A stretch of DNA of 64,000 nt from Combretum micranthum. Its lineage: Eukaryota; Streptophyta; Magnoliopsida; Myrtales; Combretaceae. The stretch is from assembly GCA_024138025.1 (NCBI GenBank), contig JAMXBD010000818.1:186001-250000 (forward strand), given 5' to 3'. The notes under the pieces were generated by a model, which ran no database searches, was not told the DNA's origin, and worked only from the letters and a program-made list of their open reading frames with translations. Within the stretch, counting starts at the first letter, position 1; every line of letters starts with the position of its first letter. Of the stretch, positions 36,164 through 47,632 are shown piece by piece. A program made the position numbers and the translations under genes.

Positions 36164-36179
36164 AACTTCCCCACACTTA
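36164..36179 (-). promoter_or_regulatory. Polypurine tract of the Athila element
   Basis: The minus strand reads TAAGTGTGGGGAAGTT, abutting the 3' LTR. Confidence 0.85.
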
Positions 36180-37834
36180 ATCGTTTACTTGTCCTCAAGC
36201 AAACAAAACAAGAACAAAAGAATCTATCATCAATTATACTCATTAGAAAATTTCAAATCAAAGATAGCATTCTTTAATTCCATCAAGCCAAAGTGACTCA
36301 TTAGTGCCTATTGCTCAAACCTACCATATTTGTACTTGTACTTAGCATACTACAATCAAAATTTCAGAATCTATCCAAGTAAGTCAAATTGTTAATCTCG
36401 CCATTTAATAATCGATTCCAAAGTTATAAAATACAAATTCAAACAAAGCAAAAAGTGTCATGATCACATCTCACCACTTACTAGCAAGCATATAAACCGT
36501 TCAATCACATCTCTAAACACAACAATCCTAAGTGAAAGTATATGGCATCCATCATTCCCCTAGATTTTTTTTCCTCTTTTTTCTTTTAAATCTCTTAAAA
36601 AAAATTTTTTTATTAGCCTTTAGAGAGGTTTTTGCCTCCATCTTTTATCTACCTCTGGACGGGTTTTTGCCCGCTTCTTTTCAGCTTTTATATAATTTTT
36701 TTTCAAGTTCATGTAATGAACTTTTGCCTTTCCGCCCTTCTCGTTATAGTGAGTTCATCGAGTCGGCACATCCCGAGCTCATCACCCAAGTGACCAGGTT
36801 TTAAAGGGACCCCTAAGAACTCTCTACTCACTCTAACATTTAAGTTTGGATACTCATAACTCAAATACTTAAGTCATTGGAGTAAAGGCTTATTTCTTTT
36901 TTTTTTTCATTTTTTTTAGAGATTATCTAAGAAGAATCACCAAGTGATAAATTTCATATGCCCCTTTCACAAAGAATTAGAAGAGTTATCAAAGTGATTG
37001 AAAAGCAAATATACTACTAACAAGCTTAGAAACAAAACCATTAAACTTTAGACTAAGGACTTTTACCTCTTTCATAACCCTAAATTCAATCATTAAATGG
37101 CAAGTAAATTTACCTCACTTAGATTTGATTTCAAAATTTTGACTAAGTAAACTAAGTTCAAAATAGATGAGTAAGGCACACAAAGTCACTATTCTTCATT
37201 TTATTTTATTATATATTTTTTTAAAATTTTTTTTAATGCTATCTTTCTAAACAAAATTGAGTACAATTTCAAGATTTTAACATATTAGATCATATCAACA
37301 TTAAAAGCTCATTAGCAAACTCTTAAATTGGGAAATTTTGATTAACAAGAGCATATGCAAAATGAAACTCAAATAAAGACCCAAACAATTTCTTTCTTCT
37401 ATAAAATCCCTTCCCCACACTTAAAACAACACTTGGTCCCCAAAGTCTTCCTAGCGAAGCACAAGCAAGGAAAAAGGACAAGAAAGAAATTATTAGAAAA
37501 GGACACTAAATAACTTCCCTGGTTTAGTTTTGATGTCATCATGAAGTTGCAGAACCAGAAAAAGAAGGAAGAAAATGTGACAGAATAGATCAACAGCACC
37601 AAATCAATTGTGATCCGACCAAGCTAAAAGTTAACACCTGCAAGAAAAACAAAAATAGAACAAAAACAACAGGGTAAAGCAAGAAAAGCCTATCTTAAGT
37701 CTAAAAAGAAAAAACACATGGTTCCATAACAAAATAAAATAAAATAAAATAAAATAAGAGTCTTCCCATAAAGCGGGAGCTCAAAAAGTACATACTATAG
37801 AAAAACAGAATAAAGAAAAGGAAAGGCAACAAAG
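36180..37834 (-). other. Athila 3' non-coding region with hairpin motifs
   Basis: No gene is seen. Two short hairpins with a CAAAAA loop lie at 36625-36638 (stem GAGG/CCTC) and 36660-36673 (stem CGGG/CCCG). A third, with arms AAGTTCAT/ATGAACTT, lies at 36705-36723. On the minus strand a conserved-looking CTGGTCACTTGGGTGATGAG block follows near 36780-36800. A short AAAAT tandem run lies at 37731-37756. Confidence 0.6.
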
Positions 37835-39180
37835 TCATGCATAGCCATCATCATCTGCAGCAGCAGCAGCATCAGAAGCCTCATCATCATCCTCGTCTTG
37901 GTCATCACCACCATCATCATCTGCACAGCACATCATCAGAAGCCTCATCATCATCCTCGTCTTGGTCATCACCACCATCATCATCTGGGTCCATAACAAT
38001 GCGAATGCTATCTGGATCAATATCAGGAGATGATCAAACCATATTCTGAAGAAGTTCAAAAGAGGTATATTCGAGTGGTGGTGAGCAACAAGCACCAATA
38101 CTGTAAAACCCCCAAACAAGCTTTCCTACAAGTGCTTAGCCTTCTTGCCTCGCATAAAATTCTCCTCATCAGCCGAAGAAACTCATAATTCCGTAAGGAT
38201 GATAAAGTGAAACACTTGCAGACCAGAAGCGGGATGAGATTTAGTACCAATTTTGCACATCCCATATCCATGAAATGGACCATCAGAGATCCTCTCAATT
38301 GTACTCATGGAGTACCAGGTGCTGGTGTTCGAAACAAATTCATACCCTTAAGCAACTTGTAATGTACCCTCCACAATAAAGCCCCTTTACTCGAGGATCA
38401 GTAGCTTGGCGTTTAAGGAACAATGCAACTTCTACACCTACATTGATGGGTAGTCCTACGCATACTATACATATAAAACACTCAAGAACTAACAATCCCA
38501 TGCTACTACTGCGTCCCCCCCACTGTATGAGCTAACAAATGATGGACTACCTTCAAAGTAAGCTCATTGATAGAAGAAATCTTGGATTTGGACGGAAGAA
38601 ATTTAATAGGCTTATCAAAACATAAAACTGCCAAAAAGTATTCATACTTTTCTAAGGGGGCCAATCATTAGGCATAGAAAGATATTTAGGCGTTTCAATC
38701 TCAGCTGCAGAATATACACCCAAAAAGAGTCCAAACATGGATAAATGAAAGCTGTAAGACTTGCCATATACCTGAAAAGTGATTATACTATCGACCTTGT
38801 GAGTACGAGAGTGTTGCTCAATCTCCAAAGTAGATAAAAACTCGATGGTGATATCAGAATAAGCAGGCTCATTAATCTCAAACAATTGAGCCCAAGGACC
38901 GATAGTAATAGTCTGACGAACACGATCTTCTATACCAAATTCACGAAGGAGCTGCCAATCCAAATACTTATTGTTATGAAACTCCAACTTCTCTAGCCTA
39001 GCCTTTCTTGCCCGACTCCATGTACGGGTTGAAATTGCACCACCACTATAAGAAAAAGTTTCCACTCCAGCTGGTAATGGTGTGAAGGCTCTCTATTCTT
39101 TGGCGAGATTTGGATGGTTGAGATTCTGTCGACCCGATAGGACGCTTGCCCTTCTTAATACATGCTCGCTTGGTACGCAT
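37835..39180 (-). pseudogene. Athila third ORF (env-like position), broken
   Basis: A start at 39180 gives MRTKRACIKKGKRPIGS, a basic N-terminus. After a frameshift, 39065-38652 reads ARKARLEKLEFHNNKYLDWQ, then LREFGIEDRVRQTI, W.QLFEINEPAYSDITIEF and FGLFLGVYSA. This is the plant-specific ORF family found downstream of Athila pol, homologous to the 14720-15419 domain. Downstream frames are broken. The C-terminus is Asp-rich (DDDGGDDQDEDDDEASD) followed by an alanine run and DDDGYA with a stop near 37835. A 64-bp tandem duplication in this acidic region (37871-37987) shifts the frame. The role of this ORF is unknown. I see no convincing signal peptide or fusion peptide. Confidence 0.65.
37871..37987. 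repeat. 64-bp tandem duplication in the acid-coding tail
   Basis: A 53-bp block starting ATCAGAAGCCTCATCATC occurs at 37871-37923 and again at 37935-37987, a spacing of 64 bp. Because 64 is not a multiple of three, the two copies are read in different frames. Confidence 0.9.
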
Positions 39181-40610
39181 ACCTATCAAAGAAAATTGCA
39201 CAGATATGAGAGTAAAGACTAGAGAAACAGCAAACAGCCAAGATATCCATGCTTAAAATGATGCCAAAATTTACCATTGGATAAGGTGAAGAAAACAGAA
39301 AAGCAAAAAGAAAACATCAATTAACATCAATTCAAAATGGGAAACACAAGGATTTCAAATTTGAGCACAAGCGTGGAATTAAATCATGCTGAAAACAGGA
39401 CAAACTTCGAATAACAAAGGGAAGTTCAAACAAAGTGTAGAACACCCTAAATGTTGCAAAAAAAATTAGCAAGCAACTCAAGTTCCCAAAATAGAACATA
39501 AATGAACCCTAATTCCATGATTGAACATGTACCAAGATTTTCCAAAACAAATGCATTTTAAAGCTCGAGCAGCATGTAATGCACGAATCAAATAAAAGCC
39601 CTAATTTTATGATCATCAAATTTTCGACAAGAACCCTAGGAACATAGCTTCAACACGAGAATGATTTTGTTGACAACTGAAATTAACAAAAGTAAAGCCC
39701 AAACATGCAATATTTTGATCATAGAAACTTCAATCCTAAGTGAACGAAGCATGTAACCACATCAAACTAACGCACATGTTAAAAACAGTAAAATGCATCA
39801 TAAAGAGAAACACGAACAGATGTAAACGAAGAAAAACGAAGAAAAACAAAGAGAAACAAAGAGAAAGAATAAGGAAGCTTACTTGTTGTTGACAATGGCA
39901 AGCGAATCCTCGAAATGCTAATTGCAAAAATGTAAAGATATGAAGATGAAGAAAGCAAATGAAAGTAAAAGGTATGAGAGGGAAAAATGAAATGCAGAAA
40001 AGAACGAATTAGTTTTATTTTATTCTATTTTTTTTTAAACTGAATGTGTTTTAAATTTTTCGTATCTTTATAATTTTTTTTTTCAAATTTTTTTAGTAAA
40101 ATTCAATTATTATTATTTTTATTATTTTTATTTTTATTTTTATTTATTTATTTATTTTTAGAGACTGATCGAAATCAGCCCGCCCTCCTTCTCGGCCAGG
40201 ATCGGGGCCGGGATAAGGTCAGAAGCTCAACGAGCTTGCAGGGGATGTTCATCCTCAGCTTCTTCAAGGGCAAGGCTCAGAGGCAAGGATGGGATCAGCA
40301 GCTCCCTGGAAAATCAGCCTCACCGTCACCATGGCCGAGGATGAAGATGAGGAAGCAAATAGTAGCTTGTTTAAACTCCAGGGAATTCTTCCTTGTCGTC
40401 ATCCTAGGGCAGGATCAGGGCAAGGATGAAAGCAGTAGCTATTTCAACTCCAGGAATTTCTTCCTCTACGTCTTCAAGGGCGAGGATGAAAGATGAGGGT
40501 GAGATCAGTAGCTACTCCAAAATTCTGCCTGAGCTCAATCTTCTTCATGGCTAAGAATGGATGTGAGGATGAAATCAAAAGTAAGAATTTTCTGCATAAA
40601 ACTTCATTCA
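39181..40610 (-). other. Athila region between pol and the third ORF, left of the Tekay insertion
   Basis: No intact gene. It holds a TTATT/TTTTA-rich run near 40080-40160. It also has GGATGA-rich sequence (40190-40560) in the same style as the LTR (GGCCAGGATCGGGGCCGGGA, GGCAAGGATGGGATC, GGCGAGGATGAAAGATGA). Confidence 0.6.
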
Positions 40611-40615
40611 ATATG

Positions 40616-43025
40616 TGTCACGCCCCGTAGGGTATTTTAAACGTAACAGCCCGCCACATACTAAGTAAGACTCTCGAGTTCCCTACCCGAGGCCTTCGGG
40701 AGTCTTAAATAGATGTAAAGCGTTCCTTCACGACAATAGAATACTTCAACGAATGGAGTTAAACAGTTTAACGAGGCATTCATTAGCCATAGATAATAAA
40801 TAAAAACGCATAATTTAAAGTTTACAAGATCTAAGGGGCATTCCCCTGCAAAAGAATAACAGTCTATTACAGTCATCCAGAGTCTTTAGTTTCCAATGGA
40901 AGTCTATACAAAAAGGAATGGATTAAACTTCTATGGGAAACTCCTATCTCCGGTACCTGCGCTGTGGCTTGTCTCGGCCTAAGCCATATAAAATCATGCT
41001 GCAAAAGATAGAAACTATGAGGGCGTAAGCTAACTAGCTTAGTAAGCAATACTTCCATAACGCAATTAAAAATAATTCAGTCAAACAAGTAATTATTCAG
41101 GCAAGTGTATGCATCAAACAAATGAATTCAGCAAACATATGACCATCCGAAAATCATATGTGGATGGACTTACGCCCTCCATCCCGGGTTAGCAGATTAA
41201 CGAATCCTGCGGTACGACGCCGTTTAAACTCACGGTCAACTAACAAAACTTCGTTTTATGGATCACGATTAACCAACAATTTCGTTTTATGGATCACGAT
41301 TAACCAACAAATGCGAATGCTCCAACCCCATCGTGACATGAATGAATTCAATTTACAGTTGGAGTTGAATATTCATTAATTCAATTCTTTTAAGTGACCA
41401 ACAAGTTTTCGCAGACATTCATCATAAGATACTAGTAAAACAGTCAATATCTTAACACCCGGTTTCGATATTCCTTAAGCTCCATTGCACATATCAACAT
41501 AACAACATAAACAATTCCCATATACCCCATCATGCATACACAATTTCTTTTATCTTTGCCTACACCACTAGTGCCACTACATTACAATCACAATCATTAA
41601 TTGAGAGTGGAAGTAAACTCACTCGGCCATTGGACGTCAACTTCCTAATAATAGTAGTCGGGAGGTAGCGCGTCGCCCTGCTCGAGATCACCTACCAAGC
41701 AAGAATAATCCTAATGAGATTCTCATCATATAACTAAATCAAACTATACATCTGGACTAGTTGAATTCGGATTTCTCGCTATTTGCGGAAGTCCCGACTT
41801 AAAACGGCCATAACTTGGTCATTTTAACTCGGAATTTTGCAAATTTTATATCGATCTTCATCTACTTCGAAAGATCTATCTATTTCTAATATTAATTTCA
41901 ATTTTGAAAATAGTAAGGTCAAGGAACAGTGGGATCAGTTCTGTTCCGCAATTGATCCAATTTCGAAAATGTGCTTTGCTTTGATAAGAAATTTTCCTAG
42001 TTGGTGATTCATGCATGAATGATATAGAAATGATCTACTAATGTATGCCATGTAATGAACTCAATATGTCATGGTCATGATAATTTTTGTGGTAATAAAC
42101 CCTTATGAACTCCTAAGTGTTAGAAAATCTTTCAAAGGTTATTTCTAGTAGACTATTTTTCCACATTATACTCCTTAGGGTTTCCTTGGCTTTTAGTCTT
42201 GTAGTCCACTTGTTTTCTATCTAAAAATGAGTTCCCAAAGTCTATAATAGTCATGGCCTCCAATCATGTATAAAAATTCACATTTTTCATTTGGTAAACA
42301 TGTTTTCAAATAAGTTACTTGTAGAAATCCGAATTTTCCGAATTTCATTTTCTTGCATTTTCCTTAAGGAAAATCTTGTCTAATGTATTTAAAAAGTGAA
42401 GCTCCAATGTATACTTTATCCAAGGACTTCATTTAGCTTATAAAACATCCATTTTAGACTTAAATACTAAGTGTGTATTTAGGCATTACCCAAAATTACG
42501 AATTTGACTACACATCCAAAGTCAACATTTTTCCTTCTAACTTCACCTCTTGTTTTCCTTATTTTTATTATGCCTAAACTCATCTAAACTCATGAAAATA
42601 ATTCCTTCAACATGCCTATTACACATACCCTCCATTTTTCTTATGAAATGGGAAAAGCTATAACTGTAATCTTTATAGCTCGGAAAATTATAAAATTGAT
42701 ATTTTTGGAATCCTTATAAAATTACGTTCTAATGAATATTCCGAAACATTTTTCTGAATCCGTGGCTCGGGCACGCTTTTTCCGTAATGGGCTCGGAAGG
42801 CCCGGAATTGAAAATTCCCAAATTTAAAACTTTTAAAGGTTTGAAATGTACTTTGGAGCAATAATTCAAATTCATTTACTTCATAAAATTTATTTTACTA
42901 TGAAACCGAAGGAAAGCCGGATTTAGGGTTCCTAGGCTTCACTCACAAGACTCAACTTGATCGGATTAGGGTTTCGCTTCCAACTCCCGGGGGTTTCCTA
43001 GCTACCGAGAATACCGGGGTTTACA
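40616..43025 (-). repeat. 3' LTR of the Tekay element, internally deleted
   Basis: This 2410-bp LTR matches 51874-55296 closely but lacks the segment equivalent to about 53928-54916, being joined as TTATGAAAT followed by GGGAAAAG at 42649/42650. The missing part includes the putative TATA box. It has two copies of the TTTATGGATCACGATTAACC repeat (41252-41310), where the 5' LTR has three. Confidence 0.9.
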
Positions 43026-43040
43026 ACCTCCCCACCTTAA
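43026..43040 (-). promoter_or_regulatory. Polypurine tract of the Tekay element
   Basis: The minus strand reads TTAAGGTGGGGAGGT next to the LTR start TGTAAACC. It is repeated in the other two units of the triplication (near 44060 and 45090). Confidence 0.85.
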
Positions 43041-43054
43041 ATAAAGTTTTGTCC

Positions 43055-43576
43055 TCAAAACGGGACTGACGTACCTTGTCCTTCGAATATCTCGGGGTAC
43101 TTCCTCCGGATTTCATCTTCCGCTTCCCAGGTCGCTTCTTCAAAGGCATGATTCCTCCATAACACTTTCACGTAGTGAATGTCTTTGTTTCATAGCCTTT
43201 GAGTTTTCTTATCCAATATCTTCACTGGGTGTTCTTCATATGTCAGGTTTTCCTTCAACTGAATTGGTTCCAATTCCAGAATCCTTTCTGGGTCGGCAAC
43301 ATATCTCCTCAAAACTGACACATGGAATACATTGTGAATCCCGGACAAATTAGGTGGTAGGGCTAGCCGATACGCTAGATCTCCGACTCTTTCCAGGATC
43401 TCAAAAGGTCCAATGTATCTCGGGCTTAACTTCCCTTGTGTATGTATCCTCTTGATACTTTTAATCGGGTTTATCTTCAGTACACAATCACCCACTTTAA
43501 ATTCAAGCTCTCGTCTTTTCAAGTCTGCCCTGCTTTTTTGTCGATCCTGAGCTTCCTTCATTTTTCGCTGAATCAA
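43055..43576 (-). pseudogene. Integrase C-terminus and chromodomain, outermost copy
   Basis: On the minus strand a frame from 43576 reads the integrase C-terminal GPF/Y module ([44 protein letters not shown]). It continues with TYEEHPVKILDKKTQRL and a stop TGA at 43190-43192. After the stop the same frame reads NKDIHYVKVLWRNHAFEEAT, then WEAEDEIRRKYPEIFEGQ, and ends at 43055. That is the chromodomain that targets chromovirus integration to marked chromatin. The TGA lies at a CGA-type arginine position and occurs in all three tandem copies, so it predates the triplication and is not a read error. A two-base loss near CDCVLKINP distinguishes this copy. Confidence 0.85.
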
Positions 43577-44079
43577 CCTTACTTTATCCGCGCTTCCTGT
43601 ACCAATTCCGGCCCAATTGCTACCTTTTCCACTTCATCCCAGAACAAAGGGACCTACAACGCCGTCCATACAAGGCTTCATACGGGAAAAGCTATAACTG
43701 TAATCTTTATAGCTCGAAAATTATAAAATTGATATTTTTGGAATCCTTATAAAATTACGGTTCTAATGAATATTCCGAAACATTTTCTGAATCCGTGGCT
43801 CGGGGCACGCTTTTCCGTAATTGGCTCGGGAAGGCCCGGAATTGAAAAATTCCCAAATTTAAAACTTTTAAAGGTTTGAAATGTACTTTGGAGCAATAAT
43901 TCAAATTCATTTACTTCATAAAATTTATTTTACTATGAAACCGAAGGAAAGCCGATTTAGGTTCCTAGGCTTCACTCACAAGACTCAACTTGATCGATTA
44001 GGGTTTCGCTTCCAACTCCCGGGGGTTTCCTAGCTACCGAGAATACCGGGTTTACAACCTCCCCACCTTAATAAAGTTT

Positions 44080-44704
44080 TGTCCTCAAAACGGACTGATG
44101 TACCTTGTCCTTCGAATATCTCGGGGTACTTCCTCCGGATTTCATCTTCCGCTTCCCAGGTCGCTTCTTCAAAGGCATGATTCCTCCATAACACTTTCAC
44201 GTAGTGAATGTCTTTGTTTCATAGCCTTTGAGTTTTCTTATCCAATATCTTCACTGGGTGTTCTTCATATGTCAGGTTTTCCTTCAACTGAATTGGTTCC
44301 AATTCCAGAATCCTTTCTGGGTCGCAACATATCTCCTCAAAACTGACACATGGAATACATTGTGAATCCCGGACAAATTAGGTGGTAGGGCTAGCCGATA
44401 CGCTAGATCTCCGACTCTTTCCAGGATCTCAAAGGTCCAATGTATCTCGGCTTAACTTCCCTTGTGTATGTATCCTCTTGATACTTTTAATCGGGTTTAT
44501 CTTCAGGTACACATGATCACCCACTTTAAATTCAAGCTCTCGTCTTTTCAAGTCTGCCCTGCTTTTTTGTCGATCCTGAGCTTCCTTCATTTTTCGCTGA
44601 ATCAACCTTACTTTATCCGCGGCTTCCTGTACCAATTCCGGCCCAATTGCTACCTTTTCCACTTCATCCCAGAACAAAGGGGACCTACAACGCCGTCCAT
44701 ACAA
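44080..44704 (-). pseudogene. Integrase C-terminus and chromodomain, middle copy
   Basis: The second unit of the triplication. 44704-44429 reads [40 protein letters not shown] and [19 protein letters not shown], then shifts frame near 44430 where one G of a run is lost. The chromodomain part with the same internal TGA follows. The copy is detached from the rest of pol and cannot be expressed as an integrase. Confidence 0.85.
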
Positions 44705-45367
44705 GGCTTCATACGGGAAAAGCTATAACTGTAATCTTTATAGCTCGGAAAATTATAAAATTGATATTTTTGGAATCCTTATAAAATTACGGTTCTAATG
44801 AATATTCCGAAACATTTTTCTGAATCCGTGGCTCGGGGCACGCTTTTCCGTAATTGGGCTCGGGAAGGCCCGGAATTGAAAAATTCCCAAATTTAAAACT
44901 TTTAAAGGTTTGAAATGTACTTTGGAGCAATAATTCAAATTCATTTACTTCATAAAATTTATTTTACTATGAAAACCGAAGGAAACCGGATTTAGTTCCT
45001 AGCTTCACTCACAAGACTCAACTTGATCGGATTAGGGTTTCGCTTCCAACTCCCGGGGGTTTCCTAGCTACCGAGAATACCGGTTTACAACCTCCCCACC
45101 TTAAATAAAGTTTTGTCCTCAAAACGGGACTGACGTACCTTGTCCTTCGAATATCTCGGGTACTTCCTCCGGATTTCATCTTCCGCTTCCCAGGTCGCTT
45201 CTTCAAAGGCATGATTCCTCCATAACACTTTCACGTAGTGAATGTCTTTGTTTCATAGCCTTTGAGTTTTCTTATCCAATATCTTCACTGGGTGTTCTTC
45301 ATGTCAGTTTTCCTTCAACTGAATTGGTTCCAATTCCAGAATCCTTTCTGGTCGGCAACATATCTCC

Positions 45368-47632
45368 TCAAAACTGACACATGGAATACATTGTGAATCC
45401 CGACAAATTAGGTGGTAGGGCTAGCCGATACGCTAGATCTCCGACTCTTTCCAGGATCTCAAAAGGTCCAATGTATCTCGGGCTTAACTTCCCTTGTGTA
45501 TGTATCCTCTTGATACTTTTAATCGGGTTTATCTTCAGGTACACATGATCACCCACTTTAAATTCAAGCTCTCGTCTTTTCAAGTCTGCCCTGCTTTTTT
45601 GTCGATCCTGAGCTTCCTTCATTTTTCGCTGAATCAACCTTACTTTATCCGCGGCTTCCTGTACCAATTCCGGCCCAATTGCTACCTTTTCCACTTCATC
45701 CCAGAACAAAGGGGACCTACAACGCCGTCCATACAAGGCTTCATACGGAGGCATCTGGATGGTGGAGTGATAGCTGTTATTGTAGGTAAACTCGATTAGG
45801 TGTACATGGCTATCCCAATTCCCTTTAAATTCCAAGGCACACGCCCTTAACATGTCTTCTAGGGTTTGGATCGTCCGCTCAGACTGTCCGTCGGTCTGAA
45901 GATGGTAAGCCGTACTGAAATGCAATTTAGTGCCCAAGCTCCTCTGCAAACTTGTCCAAAACTTGGACACAAATCTCGGGTCTCTATCTGAGATAATCCC
46001 CGCAGGTATGCCATGTAATCTCACGATCTCTCTGATATAGATCTTGGCTAACCTTTCCATTGAATAGGTCATATTTATGGGTAGGAAATGCGCCGACTTA
46101 GTTAACCGATCCACTATCACCCATATTGCATCATAACCCGATGGAGTCTTAGGAAAGCTACAAACAAAATCTATGGATATCTGATCCCACTTCCATTCAG
46201 GAATGGGTAAGGGCTTTAGCAATCCGCCCGGTCTTTGGTACTCTACCTTCACTTGTTGGCATACCGAGCATTTCATCACATAGTCTACCACGTCTCGCTT
46301 CATTCCATTCCACCAATAGCAACTTTTCAAATCCTGGTACATTTTGGTGCCTCCCGGGTGCATGGTATATCCAGAGTTATGTGCCTCTCTCATTATTTCC
46401 TTCCTCAAGTCCTCATCCTCTGGTACGCACAACCTTCCATTCATTCGAATCACATCTTCATCATCTACGGCAAAGTCAAGGTACTTTCCCTCTTGGGTTT
46501 CCCTCTTTATCTTTTGTATCACTTCGTCATACCTCTGTGCTTCTTTGATTCTTTCTACGAGGGTTGGTTCCAGCACCAAGTTAGATATCTCAAGCTCAGC
46601 ACTTCGATCTATGAACTTGATCCTTAATTTCTCAAATTCCTTAATCAACTCCTTCTGACTTGTAATCAAAGCGGCTACTTCCCCGTGATTCTTCCGACTT
46701 AGGGCATCCGCGACTGCATTTACTCTCCCTGGACAGTAATTTATCCCCGGATCATAATCTTTTATTAATTCTAGCCACCTCCTTTGTCTCATGTTTAGCT
46801 CTTTCTGTGTGAACAGGTATTTAAGGCTTTTATGATCTGTGTATATCTCACACCGTTGTCCATACAGATAATGTCGCCATATCTTCAAGGCAAAGACAAC
46901 TGCAGCTAGTTCCAAATCGTGCGTAGGGTAATTCTGCTCATGCGGTCTCAATTGCCGAGAAGCATACGCTATGACCTTCCGCTCTTGCATCAAGACACAT
47001 CCAAGACCATTTCTTGAGACATCACTATGTACAGTGTAGGATTTTTCCGGGTCCGGTAAAACCAAAATCGGTGCCGATACTAGTCGTTGCTTTAGTTCCT
47101 GAAAACTTTGTTCCCTCTTGTTCGTCCAAATGAATTTTTCATTCTTCTGAGTCAATTGAGTCAGTGGCTTGGCTATCTTGGAAAAATCCTTCACAAACTT
47201 GCGATAGTAGCTAGCTAATCCCAAGAAACTCCTTACTTCAATAACTGTTTGTGGTGGCTTCCAATCCACTACCGCCTTGATCTTTTCGGGATCAACTGAT
47301 ATCCCATCACCCGTCACTATATGTCCGAGAAATGATATCCTGTCCAACCAAAAGTCACACTTGGACAGCTTGGCGTACAGCTTATTATCTCGTAAGGTTT
47401 GCAATGCCAAACGAAGATGCTCCTCGTGTTGCTCTTTGGTCTTTGAATATATGAGGATGTCGTCTATAAAGACTATTACGCACTTATCCAAAAGTGGCTT
47501 ATAGACCCTATTCATCAGGTCCATAAATGCAGCTGGTGCATTAGTTAGTCCAAATGACATCACCAGAAACTCGTAGTGCCCATAACGAGTACGAAAAGCC
47601 GTCTTAGGCACATCCTCAGGCTTAATCCTCAA
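45368..47632 (-). CDS. Tekay pol: RT palm, RNase H and integrase
   Basis: This 754-codon frame starts inside RT. Visible features are the RT active site FIDD at residues 55-58, and RNase H residues D204 (HSDVS), E241, D266 (YTDHKS) and D309 (VADALSR). The integrase zinc site is H418, H425, C455, C458. The catalytic triad is D488, D549 and E585 (60 and 35 residues apart, the expected spacing). [15 protein letters not shown] carries L where P is usual. The C-terminal module [20 protein letters not shown] is followed by a frameshift at about 45402 (one G lost from CCGG), which separates the chromodomain. The true polyprotein begins upstream, since 48560-47629 carries protease and the RT fingers in other frames. 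The apparent start at 47632 is a product of the frameshift near 47640. Apart from such single-base losses the coding capacity looks complete. Confidence 0.88.
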   Translation of the reverse strand: MRIKPEDVPKTAFRTRYGHYEFLVMSFGLTNAPAAFMDLMNRVYKPLLDKCVIVFIDDILIYSKTKEQHEEHLRLALQTLRDNKLYAKLSKCDFWLDRISFLGHIVTGDGISVDPEKIKAVVDWKPPQTVIEVRSFLGLASYYRKFVKDFSKIAKPLTQLTQKNEKFIWTNKREQSFQELKQRLVSAPILVLPDPEKSYTVHSDVSRNGLGCVLMQERKVIAYASRQLRPHEQNYPTHDLELAAVVFALKIWRHYLYGQRCEIYTDHKSLKYLFTQKELNMRQRRWLELIKDYDPGINYCPGRVNAVADALSRKNHGEVAALITSQKELIKEFEKLRIKFIDRSAELEISNLVLEPTLVERIKEAQRYDEVIQKIKRETQEGKYLDFAVDDEDVIRMNGRLCVPEDEDLRKEIMREAHNSGYTMHPGGTKMYQDLKSCYWWNGMKRDVVDYVMKCSVCQQVKVEYQRPGGLLKPLPIPEWKWDQISIDFVCSFPKTPSGYDAIWVIVDRLTKSAHFLPINMTYSMERLAKIYIREIVRLHGIPAGIISDRDPRFVSKFWTSLQRSLGTKLHFSTAYHLQTDGQSERTIQTLEDMLRACALEFKGNWDSHVHLIEFTYNNSYHSTIQMPPYEALYGRRCRSPLFWDEVEKVAIGPELVQEAADKVRLIQRKMKEAQDRQKSRADLKRRELEFKVGDHVYLKINPIKSIKRIHTQGKLSPRYIGPFEILERVGDLAYRLALPPNLSGFTMYSMCQF

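Larger units (their letters stand above)
42650..45746 (-). repeat. Tandem triplication of the pol 3' end and LTR start
   Basis: Three head-to-tail copies occur: 42650-43683, 43684-44714 and 44715-45746 (1034, 1031 and 1032 bp). Each begins GGGAAAAGCTATAACTG inside the LTR. Each contains the LTR terminus, the polypurine tract, the chromodomain and the integrase C-terminus, and ends AAGGCTTCATAC. Only the third copy is continuous with the rest of pol. The copies differ mainly by single-base losses in runs of identical bases. Breakpoints share ACGG between integrase and LTR. Confidence 0.92.

Noticed and set aside
37837..38049. His/Ser-rich plus-strand frame
   Set aside because: Shadow of the Asp-rich coding tail of the Athila third ORF on the other strand.
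36164..40610. Retroviral-type envelope protein in the Athila third ORF
   Set aside because: The position is env-like, but I see no signal peptide, fusion peptide or clear transmembrane anchor. The sequence matches a plant-specific ORF family instead.
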